Shown here: positions 12,191 through 21,985 of the stretch, piece after piece
Numbering within the stretch: the stretch's first letter is position 1
Layout: each line of letters starts with the position of its first letter
Origin: Phyto melanocephala
Taxonomy: Eukaryota > Arthropoda > Insecta > Diptera > Rhinophoridae
Reading direction: 5' to 3'
DNA: 64,000 bases
Assembly (NCBI GenBank): GCA_941918925.1
Contig: OW799233.1
Location: 135,748,533-135,812,532 of the forward strand
Position numbers and translations under genes: made by a program
Notes under the pieces: model-generated
Databases searched by the model: none
What the model saw: the letters and a program-made list of their open reading frames with translations, nothing else
What the model was told of the DNA's origin: nothing

Positions 12191-14065
12191 TTATTTCTTA
12201 TGTACTAAATGTCTGTAACTCTGTGCAACATTATCTGTATCTACTTTATAATTAATTCTCTGTGTAGTTGGTACATTAATTATCTGTAACATTTCTAACA
12301 TATATCTACGTTTATAATTATTTTCTTTATTTAAAACTGATACATTTTCAAAGTTCGGAAAGTGATCAGAGTTGGAACAATGAGAAGATAATGCTGTTTT
12401 TTGTGAAGAAATATTTCTATACTTTTGGTCAGATTTATGTCCAGCAATTCTTGTCCTAAGTTTATTTTTTGTCGTTCCTATATAAACCTTATCACAACTT
12501 TCCCCATCATTTCCCCCGCAAGGTATTTTATATACTATATTTGACATATCCCATTTCTGTATTTTGTCCTTAGTATTACTAAATAATCTACCTATTGTAT
12601 TGTTCACTCTATAAGTCATCCCATATTTATTATAATCAAAAACTTTTGAATCCTTTAACCTTTCTGACATCCCTGGTACATACGTTAACGATTTATAAAT
12701 TTTTGGTTCAACTATATTCACTGAGTTATCCTCTCTCCTTTCATTAAAATGATTAATAAACTGATAAATTAGTCCAATTGGAAAATCATTATCAATAAGT
12801 ATATCTTTAATAATGACCTTATTCTTCCTATGAAAAACTTTATCACTAATTTTTAATACTCTTCCCACAAAATTTCTAGTCGTATTAATTTTTACTTGTC
12901 TATTGTGGTTAGAATTATAGTTTATAATCCTACCTGAAGCAGTGGGTTTTTGGTACCAATCCACTAACAACTTATTACCCTTTCTTATAACTAATGTATC
13001 CAAATAGGGTAGTCTCAAATCACATTCCCTTTCTATAGTGAATTTAATTGAAGAAGTAAAATCATTAAAAATATCTAACATTTGATCAATAAACTCTTCA
13101 GGCATAATACAAAATAAATCATCTACATATTTAGTCATCAATTTTGGTTTTATATTCATTTTCTGAATACAAGAGTCTAGTAATTTTTCCATAACTATAT
13201 CTGCAACAATTGGTGAAGCAGGAGATCCCATAGGAAGTCCTTCATGTTGCATAAATATCTTTCCATTATATTGGAAATATCTATTGTCCTCTATACAAAA
13301 CCTAAGAATATGTTTAAATAAATCTTTATTTATTTTCGTGTATTTTTCAATAATACTCCATTTTTCTTCTATTATCTCTAATGCTAAGGCAACAGGTATA
13401 CTCGGAAATAATGAAACTACATCCAATGAAATTAATTTTTCTTCATTCATAATACATTGGTCCTTAATCCTTTCTTTAAATTGTATTGAATCCTTAACAT
13501 TATATGTTGAATTTTCAGTTACCTTCTTTAAAATGGTAGAAATATATTTACAAAGTCCGTAAGATGGAGAATTCACAAACGAACAAATGGGTCTTAGGGG
13601 GAAATCTTCTTTGTGTATTTTCGGTAATCCATATAATCTAGGTGCAGTAGCAATATTAGTCTTAAGTTTATTCTTCTCATTAACTGTAATGATATTCTGT
13701 CTAAAAAGTTCCTCAACGAAATCATTATTCCTCTTTTGCAGTCTACTTGTAGGATCCTTATTAACTAATTTATATTTCGTTATATCTCCTACAATATTAT
13801 CCATTCTTATGATATAATCCTCCTTCATTAAAGCTACAGTTGTGTTACCTTTATCTGCTTCTAAAATAAGTAAATCCCTATTAGTCCTTAAGTAATTTTT
13901 GGTAACATTAACTCTATTCATTATAAATTTATCCTTATTACTTAATCTCATCCTGTTCAAATGACTATCAATGATCGTTGTCAACTTCGTCCTAGCTATT
14001 TCCTGCTCCTCTTTATCTTGTAATGTCTGTATAAAGTCCTCTCCTTCAGTTATAATATTCAACAT
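12191..14065 (-). CDS. Penelope-like reverse transcriptase with GIY-YIG endonuclease
   Basis: This 624-residue frame has intact catalytic motifs. Residues 143-165 (YGLPKIHKEDFPLRPICS) are the N-terminal RT block. Motif A is LISLDVVSLFPSIP (211-224, D215), motif B is EGLPMGSPASPIVAD (275-289), and motif C is YVDD (313-316), followed by LPYLDTLVIR (352-361). The GIY-YIG nuclease spans about 509-595: NIVYKIPC, C524, VYIGTTKNKLRTRIAGH, and E591 in RRYMLEML, with the CCHH-type cysteines/histidines expected for the family. Such proteins reverse-transcribe element RNA at a nick made by the nuclease. The frame stays open about 20 codons upstream of the first methionine (LNIITEG) to the inner edge of the inverted repeat, so the true N-terminus is probably missing. 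No stop or frameshift interrupts the visible domains, which is unusual in this otherwise decayed neighbourhood and suggests recent activity. Confidence 0.93.
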   Translation of the reverse strand: MLNIITEGEDFIQTLQDKEEQEIARTKLTTIIDSHLNRMRLSNKDKFIMNRVNVTKNYLRTNRDLLILEADKGNTTVALMKEDYIIRMDNIVGDITKYKLVNKDPTSRLQKRNNDFVEELFRQNIITVNEKNKLKTNIATAPRLYGLPKIHKEDFPLRPICSFVNSPSYGLCKYISTILKKVTENSTYNVKDSIQFKERIKDQCIMNEEKLISLDVVSLFPSIPVALALEIIEEKWSIIEKYTKINKDLFKHILRFCIEDNRYFQYNGKIFMQHEGLPMGSPASPIVADIVMEKLLDSCIQKMNIKPKLMTKYVDDLFCIMPEEFIDQMLDIFNDFTSSIKFTIERECDLRLPYLDTLVIRKGNKLLVDWYQKPTASGRIINYNSNHNRQVKINTTRNFVGRVLKISDKVFHRKNKVIIKDILIDNDFPIGLIYQFINHFNERREDNSVNIVEPKIYKSLTYVPGMSERLKDSKVFDYNKYGMTYRVNNTIGRLFSNTKDKIQKWDMSNIVYKIPCGGNDGESCDKVYIGTTKNKLRTRIAGHKSDQKYRNISSQKTALSSHCSNSDHFPNFENVSVLNKENNYKRRYMLEMLQIINVPTTQRINYKVDTDNVAQSYRHLVHKK

Positions 14066-14102
14066 AGGAAATTCTTCCTTTTTAATAGGTAAAGCATGTT
14101 TA

Positions 14103-14323
14103 TTTTTTATATTATTTTCAATTTGTTAATCAAACTATAAATTTATAAAATAACAAATATCAAGACACTAAACCAACAAAAAACAAATATATAGATAATA
14201 AAAAATTCGTATCCTGATGATGCTACACAAAGAGGTAGCGAAATATTGATAAAATAATATAAAATAGAACCAAAAAAATTTTTATTATTGAAAAGACCTT
14301 AAGCTTAAAAAAACTATTATATA
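14103..14323 (+). repeat. Penelope inverted repeat, right copy (5' side of the ORF)
   Basis: Inverted partner of 11466-11687, spanning TTTTTTATATTATTTTCAAT to AAAAACTATTATATA. Its inner edge abuts the start of the open frame. In the sense orientation of the ORF, the ribozyme-like motif in this copy is antisense. Confidence 0.9.
14210..14251 (+). ncRNA. Hammerhead-ribozyme-like motif, antisense to the Penelope ORF
   Basis: Same layout as the left copy, on the + strand: TATC 14210-14213, CTGATGA 14214-14220, extra T 14221, stem II GCTAC 14222-14226 pairing GTAGC 14235-14239, GAA 14240-14242, ATAT 14243-14246, T 14247, GATA 14248-14251. Stem I is 4 bp, stem II 5 bp. Conservation of both stems in the two copies fits a functional hairpin but could simply reflect recent duplication. 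Confidence 0.5.
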
Positions 14324-14633
14324 AAAAGAAAAAATATTAAAAAATAAAAAAAAAATAATAAAAAAAATTACAAAAAAAAAATTTAAAAAAAATTATAAAA
14401 AATTTTTTAAAAAAATTTAAAAAAACAATATAATAAAATATAAATAATATATTAAATAAAATAAAATTTTTTGGCTCAGCTGGGATTCGATGCCACATTT
14501 ATTCTAACCAGTATATACATATGTACGTATTTGATATGAGATGAATGGTGATACAAACAATTGTTATTGCATGACTACACATAGTGAAGGGTATATAAGA
14601 TTCGGCACGGCCGAATATAGCACTGTACTTGTT
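14324..14633 (+). mobile_element. DINE-1-like element, subfamily A1, right half
   Basis: It continues the copy begun at 11021: A-rich tract, module GGCTCAGCTGGGATTCGATG, the segment GATGAATGGTGATACAAACA, then GAAGGGTATATAAGATTCGG, the hairpin TTCGGCACGGCCGAA and ACTTGTT. Confidence 0.8.
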
Positions 14634-14973
14634 GTAATGTTGTTTTTGTAAAAAAAAATCGAGGTGGTCGTGGGTTTTTGCTCATATCTTAGTTGTTTAT
14701 GTACCGATGTTTCTGATTTTCAACACCGATCTACTCCCGAATATATCTGATATTTAAATACCTCACTCGGGTCCAAGCGATGTTGGGGGACTTTAAAAAG
14801 TTGATTTCAACATACACACGGACAGACTGACAGACTGACAGAGCTTAATCGACTCCCCTATTCTTAAGCTTTCGGAAAAAATATACTTTATGATGTCGGA
14901 AATTAAAATTGTAGAAATTTCACACGGAATGACAAACCTATATATACCCTTTTTCACTGTGTGAAGGGTATAA
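14634..14973 (-). mobile_element. DINE-1-like element, subfamily A2, 5' half in reverse
   Basis: It holds the reverse of the A2 start seen at 25028 and 58076: AATCGAGGTGGTCGTGGG, CGATCTACTCCCGAATAT, a GACAGACTGACAGACTGACA run, AATATACTTTATGATGTCGG and a TGTGAAGGGTATA end. It abuts the preceding A1 3' end exactly at ACTTGTT, so two DINE ends are joined here. Confidence 0.75.
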
Positions 14974-16554
14974 AAAGGGGCACAAAAATTGTATTTTCCA
15001 AAAAATGGGGTCACAAAAAGGGCATTTTAAAGAAAAAAGGGTAAAGTTTTCTATAAACAAACAAAATAAGTTTTATTAATATTTCAATTAAAAGGAATTA
15101 AACAGTTAATTAAATACATAGAAAAAAAAAATAATTATGAATATAATTCATATGTATATTATACTTGAACAATATAACAATTAAGACTATAATGAAAATA
15201 AGTTCTTAGTTCTTAGGTACATATATATACGAGTTAAGTTATCCGAGATGTTGTGCTTTGGATTCCAATAACTTAAATTCATTGACATAAGACTCGTGTT
15301 CGGAAACTCCATATGTCATTGAATTTCGAAACAATTTCAAAGTAATGTATATCTTGTTTAGATTTTATAAATGGCGGATCTAAAAATCATAAAACGTTAA
15401 GACTTTCGTTTTCTATATTTATTAATGGGCCTTGCGTATAATTGTAAACGGTTTAAGTGGATACAAAGCTATTAATTGAGCTCAATAAAGCAATGATTTT
15501 AGTTTTATTTTAAAGGCTGAACAAATGAGCGTTATTTTAGAAAACTTTTTTTGGGTTTTTCTACTAGTTTTCTAAATCCTAAATTCTAAATTCTAAATTT
15601 TTTTGGAACTTTCCTTTTGCTTTAGCAGCTACTCACATAAAATTTAATGGGCTTCACAACTGTAGTTGTAGAGATATGAATTTATTCGCTAAAAAGGGGT
15701 TTTTGACCCACTGTAAGGATAAGGGAATGTTTTGAAAATTAACTGCGAATAAAGAAATTATTGCAAATGTTTTTATAAATATAGGATACATTGGAACCAG
15801 GTACTTACTAGTAGTTAATTTCAGTAAATTTAGTCAAAATTTGTATATCATTTTTGAACTGTTTTTTAGCTTTGTTGACAATGTCACCAAAATAGTCGAT
15901 GAAAGTGGTGACCACAAGCTTCCTGTACTTAAAATCTCTATGAACAAATATAAAATTTATTAAAAATTTATAGAATTTGAAATACTTTTATCCTTTGATT
16001 TAAATTAAAAGTGTTTTTCCCTTTTTTCAGAACTTATCTAAAAATATACATACATACATACATACATACATACATGCTACAGTATGTGTATAAATGTGTA
16101 TACACATACATGCATGCACACATACATAAGTTATTTTTTAACTATCGCCTTAAAGTGTTTTTTATTCATCGCATTAAAATTAGATTAATGTCGCAATGAT
16201 GTTTAAATATTTTTACCCTTTTTTTAAGATTTTTTGTGATTCATTTGATATCTCAAACAACATGCGTTAAGTGCTTTTTTATTATTTTTTGTTTATGTGT
16301 GCAATATTTTTATATATATTAATAGAATTAACGCCCTTTTGATATTCTAACTAATGCCATCATATTAAAAAAGTTTTTTTTTATGTTATAAACGTACACA
16401 TGTATGTTTATTTGTTTGTCCTTGGAAATGTAAAATATGTTTCCATAAACTTTTTTAATGTTTTCTTATTTTGGCATGTCAATACACTGTACAAAACAGT
16501 ATTTTTTTAAACAAGTATGAATGATTTATAAAGTTGTGCATTATTACATTTTAT
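14974..16554. other. No recognisable gene; microsatellite at 16047-16075
   Basis: AT-rich sequence with no frame showing a known motif. A CATA tetranucleotide run lies at about 16047-16075, with related TACA/TGTG-rich sequence to 16130. Confidence 0.5.
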
Positions 16555-17315
16555 TGACGGCACGGCCGAATTTGGTAATACCCTTCACCATCTTGTACAT
16601 ACATAAATATAGTTACCACAACGTAACTTAGCCTAGATCTTGTTATACGAAATTTTGCTTCATTATTTCTGACACCGTAGTTAATTTGGAATTTTTACAT
16701 ATGTAGCTAATTGTATTGTCTTGTACTATTAAAGCCCTTTCAATTGGTACCCATATTGATGGGGTTGAGAAAAAAATATACGCCATTGGACTCCATCTTG
16801 GATTTTTACTTTTTCATAGTTTTTTTTCATTCTACTTGTTAAGCCCCTTCATTTGATATCAATTATATGGGGGTTAAACTTTTACACAATTTCCTTCTCA
16901 TTAATATGAAATGAGTGTTTATTATTAGTTTTATTACTTTTTATAATAACATTCCATTAGAGTTCAAAACTCTAACCAGTATACCACGTTTGTATGGATG
17001 TGTTATGAAAAAACAAGGTGGTATTGGTTTTTTACTCATATCTCAGTTTTTATGGACTGATTGTCAATACTGATCTGTTCCCAAATATTTCTAATATTTT
17101 AATACTAGACACGGGTCCGAACGATGTCAGCCAGCTTTTAAAAGCTGATTTAACATACACACGGACAGATGAACATTACTCAATCGCCTTCCCTAGTCAT
17201 AAGCTCTCAGAAAATATGTTTCTTATGGGATCGCAAACGAATATTGTAGAAATTTCTCCCGGAATGACAAGACTATATACAAATATCCTTACACTCGTGT
17301 GAAGGGTATAAAAAG
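16555..17315 (-). mobile_element. DINE-1-like element, subfamily C
   Basis: In reverse orientation it starts at the hairpin side (GGCACGGCCGAATTTGG, AATACCCTTCACCATC) and ends GTGTGAAGGGTATAAAA. Internal phrases (CATATTGATGGGG, CACACGGACAG) match the other C copies. It is shorter than the copy at 951-1965 and has no tandem GTCC run. Confidence 0.75.
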
Positions 17316-18326
17316 TTAAAAATTTTTAAATGTTAAAAAATGACAACATTTATTACAAAATTTTAAACTCAATTTACTTAAAAACTGACAAATATATGTA
17401 CACAACATTGTAATCATTTTTTTCTTTTCCTTTGATTGAAAATTACTTCTAGAAAAAAATCCTTCAAATCGGGTTACAATTAAAAAAATTTAAGGCTCGA
17501 AAAGTTTTCTAAACTCGAAGTATCCAATTTAGAAAAAACTTTGTAGCAAAACTGTACTAATATAGGGTACCAAACGATAGAGAAAATGTTTTTCTCTGCA
17601 ACGAGCTCCAGTTTGTTTCATACAATTCGGAAAAGTAGCTTAGTAGTTACACATATCGACCCCTGTGCGGGAAAATGTCGTACGTTACGTTACGTTTTAC
17701 GTTTTTTAGGAAATCGAATTTTTTATGCAAATTGGTTTTACATACATTAATCCATCTGCTGATAAAATATTGTAGCGATAACTGTAATAGTTATGGAGAT
17801 AACACTGTGTACACTTTGTCGTATGTAGCAGTGATATTAATGCCATGTTCACATGGCAATATGAATCTCGAAGTTCGCTCTCTGAATCTCGAATGCGAAT
17901 CATGCCGTTCAGACGATAGTTCTTGTTTCACTTTGACATTTTTATTTTTTTTTTTTCAATTATTTTACACTTTAAAATACGTTTCACTATTTCTCTTTTT
18001 TCCATTTTAATTAAAATATACATATATGTATGTATGTTTAAACATATATTTTTTATTTCCACAATGATTTTTTGCACACAATATTTTTTCTGTTTTCCTT
18101 TGTTTATTTTGTTTTTGATAGCCAGTACAGATAAATTAGCGATTTTTTGTTATCAAAATTAGAGATGATAGTAAATTCTTCGAGATTCGCAACAAGATTC
18201 AAAATGAAATGAAAAACTTTATTAAATTGGAAACAAATAAATTAAAATTTTTTTAAATATTTTAACATTGAATTGACAACTGAAAGAATAATAAATTACT
18301 TTTTTTAAATTATAAAAAAATGTATT
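17316..18326. other. No recognisable gene; possible small inverted-repeat element
   Basis: The phrase TGAATCTCGAAG at about 17870 recurs inverted as CTTCGAGATTCG at about 18178, so a ~320-bp MITE is possible. No duplication was found. A CGTTA-rich stretch is at 17678-17705. Confidence 0.3.
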
Positions 18327-18740
18327 TTTATACTCACTATAAAAAAATGTTGTGAAATATTAATTTAGGACCCCATAAAGTATATATTTTCTTAGTCTCG
18401 GTTTTATTTAAGGACAATCTAGCTGTGTCCATCCGTTTGCCAAAAGCATGTTAGAGCTCCAACAGAAAGAGCTGGGGGAAAGAAAAAAATGTGACACGCT
18501 CATTTTGCCATCCTCCTTCTGTAAAAGTCTTTTACCTTAGTTCACTAAACTCAAAATGATCAAAATGAAATATTATCCAAAGACACCTAATATTACAATT
18601 CCTAACAAAAGTCTTAAGGTTCAAGCAATTAAAAATGTAAGCAATGCCTAAAACCCTAAAATTATTTTTAATAACGTCCTTATATGGACTGACCGTATAA
18701 ATTATGTTTGTGGGCGTACTTTGTCTATGCTCCGATCACT
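18327..18740 (+). mobile_element. Degenerate DINE-1-like fragment, subfamily D
   Basis: It includes the CCCCATAAAGTATATATTTT block and the D-specific phrase AATCTAGCTGTGTCCATCCG, but lacks the tandem GTCC run, the internal repeats and the 3' hairpin. It is clearly older than the other D copies. Confidence 0.6.
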
Positions 18741-19330
18741 TTGATATATGGGCACTTCCATGTCATCGTACGTGACATTTGTACTCCTATAAAGTAAAGT
18801 AATTTTTGCGAAAGTAAGAGTAACTAAAACAAAATTAGATCTCTATGTTCCATGCAATGGGTTCTATATTTAAAAAATTAGTTATATTCGAATCATTGTT
18901 ATCTAAAATATCCAGAAAAATAAGAATATAGTACGTGACATAAAACAGTAGTGGTTTTGAGGTATATATGGAAATATGAAAAAATCAGCGAATCTTGGGA
19001 GATATTTTTTCTTTTTTTAATTTCTTACAAAATACTACTATTTTTTATTTAAAATCCATCATACTTAATTGAAAATAATCTTTAAATGATTTTATAATAA
19101 ATTCAATTTAATATCGTTCGTGACATATCGTACGTGACAGATTTAATAGTATTCTCTAATAGTATTCTAAGGTAATAAAATTTATATTATGTTAAGGAAA
19201 AAAGTTAAATTCTAAATTAGATGCTTTTATTTTGCGACTCTTGCGACTGTTCAAAGACGAATGACGGAGACAAATAATGTTTTTGCACAACGTACGTGAT
19301 ATTAAAATAACATCCAAGGGAAATAAAAAA
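18741..19330. repeat. Spaced CGTACGTGACA motif cluster
   Basis: The short motif CGTACGTGACA (or one-base variants) occurs at about 18767, 18931, 19113, 19129 and 19289, all on the + strand. The intervals are about 160-180 bp, in otherwise AT-rich DNA. No coding frame is associated. Confidence 0.55.
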
Positions 19331-20744
19331 TACCGCTAATTGGACTCTATATTTTCTTTTTTCTTATGGATCTTGTTAATTGTTGTTGTTGACATATTCA
19401 TATAAAACACTGAAATCCGTTAAAATTTGAATTCTGCTTGCTAAGACGTACAGCTTGTGACTTTACCAATTGTATAAACAGATGTATATCCACTATAATG
19501 AATGCGGTAATAAATATTATTTTGTTTATTGAAAAAACAATTTATAAATTTATTATACATATTTTCATTAGTAAAAAAACGGCTTATAGGTTGTTAAGTC
19601 AAACACTGATGCTGAAACCGGTTTTTAATAATCTAACTTTCGAATGAAACCGCAAATGATTTTTTAAACGCATGAATAAGTAATTCTCTTGCACTATTGT
19701 TTTAAAAACCATGAAAAATGTTATTCACTTTGAACTAGTGCAATTTTTTTTTGCAGAGACGTTCATTAAATTAAAAGTTGTCTTAATTTTTTTAAAAATT
19801 GCCTTTATACCTTAGCTATCTAAACTGTGGGGCAGAAAAAATCTCATAACATTAAATAGATATTTGACATTTTTAATGGCTACGCTATTTGGGTATATAT
19901 TTGTAAAGTGTGAAAGTAGCTTATCTTAAGTGCAGCAAATGTAACACGTTATACTTTTGCTAGATTTATATTTTACATTAGAAAGGTAATTTAAAAAACT
20001 TGTATTTATCTCTTCTGTCGTATGATTTTTTTAAGTGCATAGATAACGACGCAATACTTACACACAATGTATACATACATACATACATACATACTTACAT
20101 ACATACATACATACATACATATTTGTTCGTTTGTTTATAGTACTTAAGTATGTAAGAAGTAACACATACCCTAAACATATTCTTAATATTAATAAATAAT
20201 ATTTTTACTGACATTTGCAATGATGTTTATATTATGCCCGGATTTTTTAGGCAGAATTCCATATACATACTTATTTCATCAAAAAATTCCCTGTTAAAAT
20301 AAAAAAAACCCAAAAGCGCTCCTTTAAAAAAAAAATATTTTATTTGAATAGCTTGTTTCTTGTACTTAAGCACTCACTCACTTTCATAAAATTTGCATAA
20401 CTTCTGTCAAGAAATGAATAATGTTAATAATTAATATAAAGTAATATTGTATTTTCATTGTGCTGATATTTCTATATAAGGTTTATTATTTGTACTTAAA
20501 CATTAATAAATAAATAAATGTATTTTTGGCAGTTTTGGTGCAACTAAAAATCAGAATCAAAATAGGAAATAATTAAGAATATAATAATAATTAGGAGCGG
20601 ATAGCCTTGGCTGCTAGTGCTTTTAGTATTAGTTTATTATAATTTTAATTATAATAAATTTGAAATTATATAAATAAAAAAAAAAAATAAAAAATTAAAA
20701 TGGACACAAGCTTAAATCAAAAATTTAAATATCAGTTAAAATAA
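19331..20744. other. No recognisable gene; CATA microsatellite at 20069-20121
   Basis: AT-rich, non-coding by eye. The phrase CATGAAAAATGTTATTCAC at about 19709 recurs at 26999 and 62308, marking a dispersed low-copy repeat. Confidence 0.45.
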
Positions 20745-21310
20745 TTAAGAATGCTATGTTCGGCTGAGACGAATCTGATAATACCCTTCACAAAGAAGCC
20801 CTAGTCACTAGTCAAGACCTTTCATTTGATACCCACGTAAGGGCGAGAAAAACAATTCTTCGCCATATTGTTTAAATTGGCATCTTCGATCTTAATTATT
20901 TTATAATTTACTGTATTCTACCTTTCTTTCGATACCAATATTGTAGGGATAAAAGCGAGTAAAGACGTAATCACTCTATTTGACCATATATCCGCCATAT
21001 TATTTCGGTCGCCATCTCGAATTTTATTATTTATTTTATTTCATAGTTTACTGTATTATATTAGCCAAGCTCTTTTATTTGATATCCAAATTGAGGGTGT
21101 GGAAGTGAATACATATTTTTTTTACTAGATTTGGCACATAAACTAATTAATTTTACGCCATTTTGCAGTCATGGTTTTTAATATTATATTATATTTTGCT
21201 AGTCAAGCCCTTTCTCTCGATACTTATATTACTCCTCTGTGTTGTCCAGAAGCTGAAAAAAATCTTTAGTAAATTCTAGGAAAAATACTGAAGCAATTGT
21301 ATTTTCTCAA
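20745..21310 (-). mobile_element. DINE-1-like fragment, subfamily C
   Basis: A reverse-orientation 3' end (AAGAATGCTATGTTCGGCTG, mutated hairpin, AATACCCTTCAC) is followed by three degenerate ~120-bp internal repeats with the phrases CATTTGATACC, CGCCATATT and TACTGTATT. The 5' DINE block is missing. Confidence 0.65.
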
Positions 21311-21379
21311 TATTAATTTGTATTTCTTAATTTAAATTTGTTTTTTCTCAATTTCAACTTGAAAAGTTATAGTTGTAAA

Positions 21380-21985
21380 CAGTGCTGTCAGATATGGCGA
21401 TTTTTTGCCAAACGTGGTGATTTTAGTTTCGAAATTTTTGACAAAATTCTTTAATTAAAAAGTGTTTTCCACTGAATAAAATCAATAGATTTTATTATTT
21501 ATACATCAGGGTATCAGTTCTCTTGCTGTAGATGCGAAAAGTTTTCGCGTGTTTTATCATATGGTGTCACCACTCCTTTGACTGTATAAAATTTTTTTAT
21601 TTCACAGATTCACAGAACGAAAATTGGCACACTAGAATTATCGCACTCAAATGAATTTCACATTTAATTTAAGACAGTAGAACACTTTGATTCCTAATTT
21701 TGTAGGAAATGGAACTTTTATCTAATTAGTACTAGACTAGTATAGCTTGTACTAGTTCTTAAATATAAACTTTTTTTTGCTATTCCTATGTTCCAATTAT
21801 ATTAGTACTGCTACTTGTATACTTGGACCTGATTGAGTGAATTGAAATGAGCTGCGTATGTGATTATAATTTTTTTATGAATGCAAAAAGGAACGTCGCC
21901 ATAAAAAATAATGAAAATGCGCTATTTCGGTAAAAAATATCATACCAATTTAGTGAAGGAGACTAAAAAAAACCTGAGAACCCTG
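21380..21985 (+). mobile_element. hAT-type MITE, 606 bp, 8-bp TSD
   Basis: The perfect 8-bp duplication GTTGTAAA flanks the element (21372-21379 and 21986-21993). The ends are CAGTGCTGTCAG and, inverted, CAGGGTTCTCAG (9 of 12 match). CAG ends and 8-bp duplications are characteristic of hAT transposons. No transposase frame is present, so it is non-autonomous. Confidence 0.75.

Larger units (their letters stand above)
11466..14323 (-). mobile_element. Penelope-like element with inverted terminal repeats
   Basis: The element consists of a single RT/GIY-YIG reading frame (minus strand) between two ~220-bp inverted repeats (11466-11687 and 14103-14323). Penelope-like elements are known to carry direct or inverted pseudo-LTRs. 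The element sits in the A-rich tract of a subfamily A1 DINE copy, whose halves flank it on both sides. The frame lacks the N-terminal ~150-200 residues usual for the family, and the inverted repeat begins just upstream of it. This looks like a 5'-truncated copy closed by an inverted partial repeat. No clear target duplication is visible in the low-complexity flanks. Confidence 0.88.

Noticed and set aside
13284..13817. Plus-strand open frames opposite the Penelope ORF
   Set aside because: Antisense shadows of a conserved RT frame with no motifs of their own.
16047..16075. Regular short repeats (also 20069-20121 and 25869-25884) considered as a CRISPR-like array
   Set aside because: Tetranucleotide microsatellites with no spacers; the DNA is eukaryotic.
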